This document shows, piece after piece, positions 9,421 to 18,529 of a DNA stretch of 64,000 bases. A model generated the notes under the pieces. That model had not been told where the DNA came from and did no database searches. It worked only from the letters and a program-made list of their open reading frames with translations. The DNA lies in the NCBI GenBank assembly GCA_030627905.1, contig DAOVRZ010000004.1:1-64000 (forward strand), read 5' to 3'. This DNA is from JAGMES01 sp023128035. GTDB lineage: Bacteria > Bacillota > Halanaerobiia > DY22613. The position numbers were made by a program, and so were the translations under genes. Positions within the stretch are counted from its first letter, which is position 1, and every line of letters begins with the position of its first letter.

Positions 9421-10284
9421 TTGACCTTATATCAGATTTATTTATGGGTTGGATTTGTTGCTTTGGGACTTATCGATCTATATTTGGCGCGATTTCCAAT
9501 TTTTCATCCTATTGTTTTGGTTTCAATTGTCGGTTGGTTTTGGAATGATCTGCAAACAGGTCTTGTTGTTGGAGGTATGTTGGAACTAATCTTTGGAATT
9601 GCTCGGATGTGTAAAACTCATAGACTTAATCTGGTATTATTTGCTGGAGGACTAACGATTTATTTGAATCAACAGACTTATAACATTAACTTAGTTTTAT
9701 CAATGACTTTTGCTCTTTTGGTTGCCATTGGATTACATTTACTTATTGAACCCTTACAAGATTGGTTAAAAGGATTGAGTATTGTGGTAGTTAGTGGAAT
9801 GATTGTTTTCTTACTGCCCTTTACCAGAGAGCTTTTTGGATTTATTCCAGCCCAGCTTTTGAACCAGATTGCTGTTGCAGGAGGAGTGCTTCCCTGGATT
9901 TTTTTTGCCTATGCTATCTGGGGATTGATTGATCGAACCTCTAATAGAAAGATAATTATTGGTATTCCAGCAATTTTGGTAGGAAGCATATTGAATATGA
10001 GGGCATTTATTTGGGGTCCCTTGGTATTTGTTATAATTTTTTATTTTCTGGATTATCTATTTAAAGCGAGAGAGTTACCTGCTTTACGTTGGATTAATCT
10101 AGGATTAATCTTATGTGGTATTTATCTTATGCTTCCAGATTTGGCTCAACCAACATTGTTGGTTTTTACTGGCTTATTGGCATTGAATATTTTACTAGTG
10201 GTTCGGAAATTTAATCCATTAGAAATTTATCTTATAGTTTTTGTAGCTGGGATTATACTAAGTCAAGGAGGCTATTTGCATTAA
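9421..10284 (+). CDS. PTS mannose-family IIC-like membrane protein
   Basis: About 287 aa, almost entirely hydrophobic with 8-9 predicted membrane segments. The stretch 'VGWFWNDLQTGLVVGG' followed by 'LELIFG' resembles the GDLQTGL(I/V)xGAxLQLxF signature of mannose/sorbose-type EIIC. TTG 9421 is preferred as start because GGGAG at 9407-9411 gives a 9-nt spacing; ATG 9412 directly abuts the GGGAG. No IIA, IIB or IID gene lies nearby, so it cannot work as a complete phosphotransferase permease from this locus. It may be an orphan subunit or a repurposed transporter for an amino-sugar or acidic-sugar pathway encoded by the following genes. Confidence 0.55.
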   Translation: MTLYQIYLWVGFVALGLIDLYLARFPIFHPIVLVSIVGWFWNDLQTGLVVGGMLELIFGIARMCKTHRLNLVLFAGGLTIYLNQQTYNINLVLSMTFALLVAIGLHLLIEPLQDWLKGLSIVVVSGMIVFLLPFTRELFGFIPAQLLNQIAVAGGVLPWIFFAYAIWGLIDRTSNRKIIIGIPAILVGSILNMRAFIWGPLVFVIIFYFLDYLFKARELPALRWINLGLILCGIYLMLPDLAQPTLLVFTGLLALNILLVVRKFNPLEIYLIVFVAGIILSQGGYLH

Positions 10285-10337
10285 ATAAACTTAAGATGTT
10301 AAACGTAGTTATTACATCGACTTTGAAGGAGGATATG

Positions 10338-11066
10338 ATGAAATTTATTGCAGATTTACATACTCATACGATACGTTGTGGACATGCCTATAGTTCTTTG
10401 AGGGAAATGGCTGAAGGAGCAAGGATAAATGGGATAAAGATTATGGCAACTACAGATCATGGGCCAAATATGCCAGGTGCATCAGGTTTGGAGTATTTTC
10501 GTTATCTTCTTACTTTGCCTGAAGAGATTGAAGGAGTACGCATCTTAAAGGGAGTAGAAACAAATATTGCGGGATTTAATGGAGAATTGGATGTCCCAGA
10601 AGAAATTTTGGCTAAATTAGATATAGTTTTAGTTGGTTTTCATCCATGGTGTGGTTATGAAGGTAAAAGTATCGAAGAGAACACGAAGGCTATGATTAAT
10701 GCTATTAAAAATCCTTTGGTAGATCTGGTGGTTCATCCAGGGAATCCAAGATTCCAAATTGATGTAGAACAAGTTGTAACTGCAGCCTTAGAGAATGATG
10801 TTATTCTTGAGATTAATAATAGCAGTTTTCGTGGTAGCAGAAAAGGTAGTCAAGAAAATTGTTCACAAATTGCTGCCAGTTGCTTGAAATCAGGACTGAT
10901 GATTTCTGCTGGTAGTGATTCTCATATTTCCTTTGATGTAGGAAAGTTGGATTTAGTTAAAGAGTTACTAAAAGAACTTGATTTTCCAACAGAGCAGGTG
11001 ATTAATACATCGGAAGAACGAGTAATGGAATTTATCAGGAAGAAAAGAAAAGTAAAAGAGCATTAG
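10338..11066 (+). CDS. PHP-domain metal-dependent hydrolase (YcdX-like)
   Basis: About 242 aa from ATG 10338, with AAGGAGG five bases upstream. Metal-site motifs of PHP phosphoesterases are visible: 'DLHTHTIRCGHAY' at the N-terminus, 'TTDHGPNMPG', 'KGVETNI', 'FHPW', 'VVHPGNP' and the terminal 'SAGSDSH'. The family includes YcdX-type trinuclear-zinc phosphatases and histidinol phosphatases. Position between a IIC-like permease and nagA suggests hydrolysis of a sugar phosphate in the same pathway, but this is inference. A paralogue with the same motifs is encoded at 59614. Confidence 0.8.
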   Translation: MKFIADLHTHTIRCGHAYSSLREMAEGARINGIKIMATTDHGPNMPGASGLEYFRYLLTLPEEIEGVRILKGVETNIAGFNGELDVPEEILAKLDIVLVGFHPWCGYEGKSIEENTKAMINAIKNPLVDLVVHPGNPRFQIDVEQVVTAALENDVILEINNSSFRGSRKGSQENCSQIAASCLKSGLMISAGSDSHISFDVGKLDLVKELLKELDFPTEQVINTSEERVMEFIRKKRKVKEH

Positions 11067-11100
11067 TTAAAGAAAGTTTAGCAAAAGGGGATGAAGTTAA

Positions 11101-12270
11101 ATGGCATTATATCTGATAAATGGTAAGATGATCTTAGAACATGGCATTCTTGGTGAACATATTTTGGTTATTCAAGATGGAAAAATTGCAGATATTTTAT
11201 ATGAAGATGAGATAGATGATCTTTCCTTAAAAGATCATGAAGTGATAGATTTACAAGGTGGGTATATCTCTCCAGGTTGGATTGATATTCATTGTCATGG
11301 TGCAGTTGGTTCAGACGTGATGGATGGAGATTTGGAAGGAATTTTAAAGATAGCTCGTTTTAAAGCATCTAAGGGAGTGACAGGATTTATTCCTACAGGG
11401 ATAACGAATCCTTATATAGAGATAGAGCGAGCAGTAGACGTGGTGAATGAGGCAGCAAAAATTAATGAGGATGGTGCACAGATTCTTGGTTTCCATATGG
11501 AAGGGCCGTTTATCAATCCTGAAAAAAAGGGTGCTCATCAGGCAGAGATGATTGTAGCTCCAGATATCGAATGGACTCAAAAATTACAAAAAGAAGTACC
11601 AGGACAACTTATTGTTACTGTGGCTCCTGAAGTCGATGGAGCAATAGAATATATTCAAAAGATTTCACAAGAAGGCGCTAAGATAGCTCTGGGTCATAGT
11701 AATGGTACATATGAGGATGTAAAAGCAGCTTATGAAGCAGGAGCAACTCATGGAGTTCATACATTCAATGGTATGCGTGGACTGCATCACAGAGAGCCTG
11801 GAGTTGTTGGAGGGATCATGGATCTGCCTTTAGTAGCAGAAGTGATTATGGATGGAATTCATCTTCATCCTGTGGTGGTACGAATTCTGAGTAAACTTAA
11901 ACTTCCTGATGAGATGGTGTTAATTACTGATGCCATGAGAGCTGCTGGTTTAGATGACGGTGAATACGATTTAGGTGGGCTTAATGTATTTAAAAAAGGA
12001 AAAGAGGCCAGATTGGCAGATGGTACTTTGGCAGGGAGTACTTTAACAATGCAAGAAGCAGTACAAAACGCGATTAATCTGGCAGGGTTATCAATTGTTG
12101 ACGTAATAAAGATGGCCTCAACTAATCCTGCTCATCTTTTGGGACATGGTGAAACTAAGGGTAGTATTTCACAGGGTAAAGATGCTGATTTGACCTTGTT
12201 AACTCCTGATTTGATAGTGAGAGAGACGATTATCGGAGGACGGGTTGTATATATTCGAGGAGAAGAGTAA
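11101..12270 (+). CDS. nagA: N-acetylglucosamine-6-phosphate deacetylase
   Basis: 389 aa, amidohydrolase superfamily, cytosolic. It removes acetate from GlcNAc-6-phosphate to give glucosamine-6-phosphate. Visible motifs: metal site 'DIHCHG' near residues 62-67, 'HMEGPFINPEKKGAHQ', 'LGHSNGTYEDV', 'THTFNGM'-like 'VHTFNGMRGLHHREPG', catalytic Asp in 'LITDAMRAAG' and 'GSTLTMQEAV'. Length is normal for the family. GGGG precedes the ATG. It lies in a cluster with a IIC-like protein, a PHP hydrolase and glycerate kinase; nagB is not nearby. Confidence 0.95.
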   Translation: MALYLINGKMILEHGILGEHILVIQDGKIADILYEDEIDDLSLKDHEVIDLQGGYISPGWIDIHCHGAVGSDVMDGDLEGILKIARFKASKGVTGFIPTGITNPYIEIERAVDVVNEAAKINEDGAQILGFHMEGPFINPEKKGAHQAEMIVAPDIEWTQKLQKEVPGQLIVTVAPEVDGAIEYIQKISQEGAKIALGHSNGTYEDVKAAYEAGATHGVHTFNGMRGLHHREPGVVGGIMDLPLVAEVIMDGIHLHPVVVRILSKLKLPDEMVLITDAMRAAGLDDGEYDLGGLNVFKKGKEARLADGTLAGSTLTMQEAVQNAINLAGLSIVDVIKMASTNPAHLLGHGETKGSISQGKDADLTLLTPDLIVRETIIGGRVVYIRGEE

Positions 12271-12308
12271 TAAGGAGAAAATCTAATACATAGGGTGAGG
12301 TGGGAAAT

Positions 12309-13436
12309 ATGAAGATTTTGATAGCAACTGATTCTTTTAAAGGAAGCTTAACAGCTCGTGAAGTTGGAGAAAGTTTAGAACGTGGTTTGAAGAAAGCAAA
12401 TCCACGTTTTAGTATACATATTTTGCCAATGGCTGATGGTGGAGAGGGTACTGTAGAGTCTTTAGTGGATTCTACGGCTGGACGAATTGTTAAAAAATCT
12501 GTGACTGGCCCGTTAGGTGAAAGAGTAGATGCGTTTTTTGGAATTTTGGGAAATGAAAAAACAGCAGTTATTGAAATGTCAGCAGCATCTGGATTACCAT
12601 TGGTCCCTAATGATAAAAGAAACCCTCTAAAGACAACCACATTTGGTACAGGGGAATTGATTAAAGCAGCATTAGATGAAGGTTGTCGAGATTTAATTAT
12701 TGGTATTGGTGGAAGTGCAACTAATGATTGTGGTGTTGGGATGGTTCAGGCTCTTGGAGGTCATTTTTTAGATGTAGACAGCAATGAGGTTGGTTACGGA
12801 GGTGGTGAATTACAAAGAATTCACACTATAGACCTTTCAGGATTGGATACGCGGCTTTTAGAAACAACGATTCAGGTAGCTTGCGATGTTGAAAATCCTT
12901 TATATGGAAAAAATGGAGCAGCATATATTTATGGGCCTCAAAAAGGAGCGACACCAGAAATGGTAGAAGAGTTGGATACAGGTTTACGACATATTGGTAT
13001 GCTAATCCAACAAACTTTAGGAATTTCAGTAGGTAATTTTCCAGGCGCCGGAGCTGCTGGAGGGTTAGGTGCAGGGCTGATGGCTTTTTTAAAGGCAGAA
13101 CTAAAATGTGGGATTGATATTGTGACCGAGGCAAGTAAGATAGAAGAGATAATTCCAGAAATGGATATTGTAATTACAGGAGAAGGAAAAATTGATTTGC
13201 AGACTATATATGGAAAAACGCCTATTGGAGTGGCGAAGGTAGCAAAAAAATTCAAAATTCCTGTGATTGGGATAGCGGGGACTTTGGGAGATGGGGCAGA
13301 GATGGTTTATGAGCATGGAATAGATGCTTTATTTTCAATTATCAATGCTCCGATGACTTTAGAACAAGCTATGGAAAAGTCTGAAAGCCTTCTTGTACAA
13401 TTGGGTGAGAATGTAGGTAGGTTGTTAATTTTATAA
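12309..13436 (+). CDS. glxK: Glycerate 2-kinase (GlxK/GarK family)
   Basis: About 375 aa from ATG 12309 (GGTGGG upstream; GTG 12300 would place the SD inside the gene). The N-terminus 'KILIATDSFKGSLTA' and 'MADGGEGTVE' are diagnostic for glycerate kinase type 1, with 'GIGGSATNDCGVGM' and 'VITGEGKID' further on. It phosphorylates D-glycerate with ATP to phosphoglycerate (2-phosphoglycerate in the best-studied members). It ends the cluster before a bidirectional terminator. The link between glycerate and GlcNAc-6-P breakdown is not obvious and may reflect use of a mixed sugar or polymer. Confidence 0.92.
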   Translation: MKILIATDSFKGSLTAREVGESLERGLKKANPRFSIHILPMADGGEGTVESLVDSTAGRIVKKSVTGPLGERVDAFFGILGNEKTAVIEMSAASGLPLVPNDKRNPLKTTTFGTGELIKAALDEGCRDLIIGIGGSATNDCGVGMVQALGGHFLDVDSNEVGYGGGELQRIHTIDLSGLDTRLLETTIQVACDVENPLYGKNGAAYIYGPQKGATPEMVEELDTGLRHIGMLIQQTLGISVGNFPGAGAAGGLGAGLMAFLKAELKCGIDIVTEASKIEEIIPEMDIVITGEGKIDLQTIYGKTPIGVAKVAKKFKIPVIGIAGTLGDGAEMVYEHGIDALFSIINAPMTLEQAMEKSESLLVQLGENVGRLLIL

Positions 13437-13490
13437 AGTTGAAGATTAATAACTCAAACTAGCGGTTGGGTTATTAACCTTCAACTTTCT
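13437..13490. terminator. Bidirectional terminator
   Basis: AAGTTGAAG...TTAATAACTCAA pairs with TTGGGTTATTAA...CTTCAACTTT across a short loop, with T-rich ends on both strands. It lies between the convergent glycerate kinase gene and the minus-strand membrane protein gene and can serve both. Confidence 0.7.
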
Positions 13491-13497
13491 TGGGTAA

Positions 13498-14034
13498 TTA
13501 TTTGTGTAGGCTTACACCTTTTCTTGTTAGCGGAAAGTGCACACAATGGGTTAAAGAGTTCAGGATGCGGAAACATAGCCAGGCATAAGAGAGAGCAAAG
13601 AGAAAATAGATTTGCACTAATTGAATATTAGGATACAATGATTCTAATTGACCTTTAAATACTGGGATGTCAAGGAAAAAAGTCATTATGTACATTCCCA
13701 TCGCCATGATAATTCCTGCGTTGATGGCAGTTCGTAAAGCGCCTTTTTTGAGGTATTGACTCCATCCGAGTGAGATTCCTAATGGCCCCGTGATTAGGAG
13801 AAGAGTTGGAAATTCTGTGGATGTGATTAAACCAACAATTAGAGAGCTAATTAGAAATCCAAGAAAACCGCCTCTAGGGGTCAAGTAAGTTAGATATCCG
13901 ATGGTTAGAGTCGTAAGCATACTTATTATGTAGTCCGAACCTTCAAAAAGGCTAGCGGAACTTTGAATGAGTGCTGTGAGCAAAATTAAGATGCTGGCCC
14001 ATTGGTATTGATTTCGTTGATGAATTTTATCCAT
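13498..14034 (-). CDS. Small polytopic membrane protein, unknown function
   Basis: 178 aa with about five hydrophobic segments separated by short loops and a positively charged C-terminus (LTRKGVSLHK). No family recognised. The compact hydrophobic pattern with repeated 'GFLGFLISSLIVGLI' and 'GPLGISLGWSQYL' resembles small-molecule importer S-components or DUF2232-like proteins, but no diagnostic residue supports either. It is transcribed after, and in the same direction as, the GGDEF/HD-GYP gene 63 bp upstream and could share its mRNA. Confidence 0.6.
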   Translation of the reverse strand: MDKIHQRNQYQWASILILLTALIQSSASLFEGSDYIISMLTTLTIGYLTYLTPRGGFLGFLISSLIVGLITSTEFPTLLLITGPLGISLGWSQYLKKGALRTAINAGIIMAMGMYIMTFFLDIPVFKGQLESLYPNIQLVQIYFLFALSYAWLCFRILNSLTHCVHFPLTRKGVSLHK

Positions 14035-14096
14035 TTAAATCCCACCTACCTTTCTGATAGTATAATATGTCTTTTAGGTAGGTTATGGGAAGGATT

Positions 14097-15182
14097 TTAT
14101 TTTAGATTTTCATATTTGCTTGGTTTCTCTTTTAATATTTTGATAAATTTTCCAACTAATTCTGGATCAAATTGGGTTCCACTTCCGTTCATTAGATTTG
14201 ATATAGCTTCTTCTGCAGAAATAGCTTTACGATAAGGTCGCTTATTAGTCATAGCATAATAAGCATCGGCGATTGATAGGAGACGGCATTCTAGTGGGAT
14301 TTCTTCACCTTTTAATCCTAGTGGATAACCGGAACCATCCCACCATTCATGATGTGCAAGAATATTATCAGCGATCTGGTTTAAATCTGGGATAGATCTG
14401 GCAAGTTTATATCCAATTTCAGAGTGGCGTTTAATTTCTGAATATTCACTTGGAGTAAGAGGACCTTCTTTAAAGAGTATCTTATTGTCAATATGTACTT
14501 TGCCAATATCACGAAACTGTGCCAGAAGACGTAGATCAGAATATTCTTGTTCAGATAACTTGATTCCGATATCTTTAGCGATACTTACAATTAATTCATA
14601 TAGACGAGCTTTTTCGTCATCTTTATTAAAATCTTTTTCTTTAAGTGACTCAATTAGGGCATAGATAATAGTGTTTTGAGCGCTATGACCATTATGAATT
14701 TTTTCATCATACATATTATGTTCGGCTTTTCTAAAAATGTCACTTATACTTCCTTTTTTATCTTGTGTAGTAGCAAAACCAATGGATAAACTTAAAGGAA
14801 GTTTTTCGTTCTTTTCATTATAATGGAAAATAAAATCTTGTATTCTGTGATATGCGTTTTCGGTGTTTTTCTGGCTAATTTTAGGGAGTATAACTGCAAA
14901 TTCATCTCCTCCAATCCGGGCGATTATATAATTTTTGCCGAAAGTTTGGGTTAGGATCTTTGCGGTTGTTAAAAGGAGTTTGTCTCCACTTTCTTTCCCT
15001 AACGCATTATTAAACATCTTAAGACTAACGATGTCACAGATGATGATTCCTACTGGATTACATTTTTCTTCTTCCAGACGTTTAATCTCTTGATCAAAGT
15101 AGGTACGGTTGTAGAGACCAGTGAGGGGATCACGCATACTAGCTAGTCTATCATATGATAGTGAGGATACCATTTTATTCAC
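14097..15182 (-). CDS. GGDEF / degenerate HD-GYP signalling protein
   Basis: 361 aa, no membrane segment or sensor domain. Residues 17-165 form a GGDEF diguanylate cyclase domain with an intact GGDEF at 91-95, although the usual 'ND' guanine-contact pair reads 'NN' (CDIVSLKMFNN). Residues 185-350 form an HD-GYP domain with 'HHEWWDGSGYP' near 277-287, but the metal-binding 'HD' reads 'RD' (QFRDIGKV, 224-225), and the upstream conserved His (usual HTERV) is Glu (EKARL). So phosphodiesterase activity is doubtful and the domain may bind c-di-GMP or act as scaffold. GAGGTG precedes ATG 15180-15182. Confidence 0.88.
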   Translation of the reverse strand: MNKMVSSLSYDRLASMRDPLTGLYNRTYFDQEIKRLEEEKCNPVGIIICDIVSLKMFNNALGKESGDKLLLTTAKILTQTFGKNYIIARIGGDEFAVILPKISQKNTENAYHRIQDFIFHYNEKNEKLPLSLSIGFATTQDKKGSISDIFRKAEHNMYDEKIHNGHSAQNTIIYALIESLKEKDFNKDDEKARLYELIVSIAKDIGIKLSEQEYSDLRLLAQFRDIGKVHIDNKILFKEGPLTPSEYSEIKRHSEIGYKLARSIPDLNQIADNILAHHEWWDGSGYPLGLKGEEIPLECRLLSIADAYYAMTNKRPYRKAISAEEAISNLMNGSGTQFDPELVGKFIKILKEKPSKYENLK

Positions 15183-15363
15183 CTCTTTTTAAATTTTTTG
15201 TGTAGCACATCGTTCCAATTTTTCCTAGCAATGTGTATCTATGTATATCGTATCACTAAAATAACACTGAATGCAAGTAAAAGATTAAAATTTCTAAAAA
15301 AGTAATAGTAAATTAGCAAATAGCGTAAAAGTTTTTTATTATAAAGAACTTAACTAGCTTTAG

Positions 15364-15390
15364 AGGAATTTACTAAAATATATAGAAATT
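15364..15390 (+). promoter_or_regulatory. Sigma-H-like promoter candidate
   Basis: AGGAATT (15364-15370), 11-nt spacer, then ATAGAAATT (GAAA 15385-15388). This fits RnAGGAwww-N11/12-RnnGAATww except for the last base of GAAT. It lies 36 nt before the metH operon. A TATAAT at 15399-15404 without a good -35 is an alternative. Confidence 0.35.
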
Positions 15391-15425
15391 AAAGTCGATA
15401 TAATAACTATAAAAGGATGAGGCTT

Positions 15426-16028
15426 ATGTATACGACAAAATTGTATATTCCAAAATCTGATGAAATTATGCCATCCAAAAGAGCATATTTTTTTCGAGCA
15501 GGTTTCAAAGGAAATCCGATTGTTTTAGATGATATTATGCGAAATCTTGCCAATTCAATCTATGCTCGTGGATTAGAAATATCTGAGGGAAGGCTATTTT
15601 ATAAAACGATGCCGATTGAGGAAATTCCTAAACTTGTGAATGGGATGATAATTATTCCAGAGATATTTAAAAATATTAAGTCAATAACTTTCTTTGTATC
15701 AACTTTAGGTAAAAAGATTGATCAAGCAATTGAGGATTATTTAGCTCAACAGAAAGTGTTACAGGCAACGCTTTTAGATGCCTGGGCATCAGAGGCTTTA
15801 GAAGAGTTGAATCAATCTTTTGATGCCTGGCTTCGTGATCAATCTGGAGAGGGAACCAGACGTTTTTCGCCTGGATATGGGGATGTTGATATAAGGGTTA
15901 ATAATTTTATTCTCGATTTGTTAGAGGTTGATTCTGTATGTGCTAGTTTAGAGACAGGAATTTTATTACCACGGAAAAGCACAGTTTGTATGATCGGGTT
16001 TGAAGGAGGTAACTATGAAACGAAATAA
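15426..16028 (+). CDS. MetH activation-domain-like protein (stand-alone)
   Basis: About 200 aa; ATG 15426 preferred (ATG 15417 directly abuts AAAAGG). The C-terminal half contains 'RRFSPGYGDVDI', 'LLPRKSTVCMIG', the hallmarks of the cobalamin-dependent methionine synthase activation domain (RxSPGYGD...P.KSxSxxxG) that binds S-adenosylmethionine for reductive remethylation of oxidised cobalamin. The neighbouring MetH lacks this domain, so this protein supplies it in trans. The genes overlap by 14 bp. Same arrangement is common in anaerobic Firmicutes. Partner reductant not seen. Confidence 0.82.
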   Translation: MYTTKLYIPKSDEIMPSKRAYFFRAGFKGNPIVLDDIMRNLANSIYARGLEISEGRLFYKTMPIEEIPKLVNGMIIIPEIFKNIKSITFFVSTLGKKIDQAIEDYLAQQKVLQATLLDAWASEALEELNQSFDAWLRDQSGEGTRRFSPGYGDVDIRVNNFILDLLEVDSVCASLETGILLPRKSTVCMIGFEGGNYETK

Positions 16029-18342
16029 ATTTTCACAGCTTTTAAAAGAGCGTATTTTAATTTTAGACGGTGGCTATGGTACAGAATTTTTCAAACGGGG
16101 TTATGGTGAGATGCCAGGTGAATTATTGAATTTACAGGTACCTGAGGTTGTTGAAAGTTTGCAACGAGAATATGTGGAAGCAGGTTCTGATATTATTTTA
16201 ACAAATACCTTTAGTGCTAATCGTCCAAAATTGGCATCTTTAGGATTGGAAGAACATTTTGAAGAGATTAATTTTCGAGCTGTCCAGATTGCTCGTAAGG
16301 TTGCTGGTGACAAAGTGCTGGTTTTTGGTGATCTTTCTTCTACAGGAAATTTCCCTATACCGATGGGTTCGATGGATTTTGAAGGATCAGTTCAAGTTTT
16401 TTCAGAACAAGCTAAAATTTTGCTAGACGCTGGTGTGGATGGATTTATCATTGAAACCATGACTGATCTTAAAGAGTTAAAGGCTGCTGTATTAGGGATT
16501 CGAAATGTGACCGAGGATTTACCTGTTATAGTGCACATGACCTTTGATAGTTCTCTTCGAGCTGTTACAGGAACATCAGTAGCAATTTTCGCTTCAACCT
16601 TTGAGGACTTAGATGTAGATGTGATTGGGATTAATTGTACATTAGAGCCTGAAGAGATGCTTCCAGTTTTTAAGGAGCTGGCTAAATATACGACAAAACC
16701 CCTTTCTTTGGAACCTAATGCTGGTGATCCTATCTATGATGGGAAAAATTTAAGTTATAAGATGACACCAGAACATTTTGCGATTTACATAGAAGATTTT
16801 GTTGATTTAGGTGCGAACATTATCGGTGGATGTTGTGGAACATCACCGAATCATATCAAGGTGATGAAAAAATTAATAAGTAAGCGGAGACCTGTTCAAA
16901 GGAATATTTCTTTTGTTCAGTCATTTATTTCTCGGACTGTTTATCGAACTGTAGAACCTTTTACTATTATTGGTGAACGAATTAATCCTGCGTCGAGAAA
17001 GAAATTTCAGGAAGAGATTGTTCAAAAGAATTATAGTACTCTTTATGATGAGGCTACGAGTCAAGAAAAAGAAGGGGCAACTATTTTAGATTTAAATCTT
17101 GGGATAGAAAAATTGTTAACTCCAGAACATTTTAAAGAGGTAATGGTAGAATTGGATCGCAGATCTTCTATACCGATCTCTTTTGATATTCAAAATTCTG
17201 AGTATTTGGAGATTGCTTTAAGAGAATATCCTGGGCGACCATTGATTAATTCTGCGCAAGTAACGGAAAAGAGTTTGGAAAGCAGAATTCAGCTCTTGAA
17301 GAAATATGGTGGTATGTTGATTCTGTTAGCTATGGGTAAAGGGATACCTAAAACTCCTGAAGAGAGATTTGAAAAGATTCTAGAGGGTATAGCTATTTTG
17401 GAGGAGAATGGAATTTCAAGAGATCGGGTTTTGGCTGATCCACTTGTTTTATCTTTGGGTGCTAAGAAAGATCCTCGTGTTACTCTTGAAACAGTGCGGT
17501 TATTGAAAGAAGCAGGGATTAAGACAACTATGGGACTTTCTAATTTGAGTTTTGGTTTACCTGGTCGTGCTGAGATCAATGGGGTTTATCTTGCTCAAGC
17601 TATGGAAAAGGGTTTAACTTCAGCGATAATGAATTCTGGCGATATATTTGTAATGGGTAGTATGCGAGGAGCTTTGGAGTTAAGAGGAGAGATGGTTACT
17701 GAAAAAGAGAAGGTCGTAACAGATAATCCAATGGTTGAAGCTTTACTTTCAGGTGATCAGAATCAACTGAAAAGTTTGATAGAAGAAGAGTTAAAAGAAA
17801 TCTCTCTATTGGAAGTCAGTCAAGATATTTTAGGAAAAGCGATGGAGGAAGTTGGGGATCTATACGCAGAAGGGAAAATATATCTTCCACATCTGCTACT
17901 AGCCTCAGAGACAGCTCAACCGATTTTTGAGTTTTTAAATAGCTTAAGTGGTGAGGAGAGAACTTATCAGGGTAAAGTAGTACTGGCGACGGTTGAAGGG
18001 GATGTCCATGATATCGGCAAAAATATTGTAGGAACAGTGTTGAAGAGTGGAGGATTTCAGATAATCGACGCTGGTAAGGATGTTCCTGCTGAGGAGATAA
18101 TTGAGGTTGTGAAAAGAGAAAAGCCTGATATATTAGGGCTTGCGGTTATGATGACAACCACTGTGGGAAGGGTTGAAGAAGTGGCAGAGCTTTTGAAGAA
18201 GGAGAATGTGCAAGTTATACTGATAGCTGGTGGGGCTTCGATGAATGCTCAGCTTGCTGAGCGGTTTGGGTGTGATGAGTATTGTAAGAATGCTTCGGTG
18301 GTGTTGGAGGTTTGTAGGGGGTTGATTAAGAGTCAAGAGTGA
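16015..18342 (+). CDS. metH: Cobalamin-dependent methionine synthase, lacking activation domain
   Basis: About 775 aa from ATG 16015 with AAGGAGG upstream. Domain order: homocysteine methyltransferase (residues 1-290; zinc Cys in 'INCTLEPEEM' near 207 and 'GGCCGTSP' near 272), pterin/methyltetrahydrofolate-binding domain (about 315-570, 'IGERINPASRKKF'), helical cap (about 580-645), and B12-binding Rossmann domain with 'DVHDIGKNIV' near 663 supplying the cobalt-ligand His. E. coli MetH is about 1,200 aa; the missing C-terminal activation module is encoded by the upstream gene. It transfers methyl from methyl-THF to homocysteine. The stop TGA is the start of the terminator stem. Confidence 0.95.
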   Translation: MKRNKFSQLLKERILILDGGYGTEFFKRGYGEMPGELLNLQVPEVVESLQREYVEAGSDIILTNTFSANRPKLASLGLEEHFEEINFRAVQIARKVAGDKVLVFGDLSSTGNFPIPMGSMDFEGSVQVFSEQAKILLDAGVDGFIIETMTDLKELKAAVLGIRNVTEDLPVIVHMTFDSSLRAVTGTSVAIFASTFEDLDVDVIGINCTLEPEEMLPVFKELAKYTTKPLSLEPNAGDPIYDGKNLSYKMTPEHFAIYIEDFVDLGANIIGGCCGTSPNHIKVMKKLISKRRPVQRNISFVQSFISRTVYRTVEPFTIIGERINPASRKKFQEEIVQKNYSTLYDEATSQEKEGATILDLNLGIEKLLTPEHFKEVMVELDRRSSIPISFDIQNSEYLEIALREYPGRPLINSAQVTEKSLESRIQLLKKYGGMLILLAMGKGIPKTPEERFEKILEGIAILEENGISRDRVLADPLVLSLGAKKDPRVTLETVRLLKEAGIKTTMGLSNLSFGLPGRAEINGVYLAQAMEKGLTSAIMNSGDIFVMGSMRGALELRGEMVTEKEKVVTDNPMVEALLSGDQNQLKSLIEEELKEISLLEVSQDILGKAMEEVGDLYAEGKIYLPHLLLASETAQPIFEFLNSLSGEERTYQGKVVLATVEGDVHDIGKNIVGTVLKSGGFQIIDAGKDVPAEEIIEVVKREKPDILGLAVMMTTTVGRVEEVAELLKKENVQVILIAGGASMNAQLAERFGCDEYCKNASVVLEVCRGLIKSQE

Positions 18343-18368
18343 GCCTGTTAGTGGGCTCATCTTTTTTT
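18339..18368 (+). terminator. Terminator of metH
   Basis: GTGAGCC TGTTAGTG GGCTCAT followed by a T-run. Same stem (GAGCC/GGCTC) recurs after other genes of the window. The metH TGA stop overlaps the stem. Confidence 0.85.
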
Positions 18369-18529
18369 GTTTAATACTTCGTTGTTAATAAAATTTAAAA
18401 TATTATATTGCAGGAATTTTGATTTTAATTGTAAAAAAATAAAGTATAGTATTGAATTAACGGACTGTGGGTGATATAATAAAAATGAGAAAAAATAAAT
18501 TTGATAGAGATATATGGGGAGGAAATGTT

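Noticed and set aside
12230..13316. Long minus-strand open frames inside nagA/glxK
   Set aside because: Shadows of strongly supported plus-strand genes with no motifs of their own.
15183..15425. SAM or cobalamin riboswitch before the metH operon
   Set aside because: No conserved core sequence or multi-stem fold is visible; the region is plain AT-rich leader.
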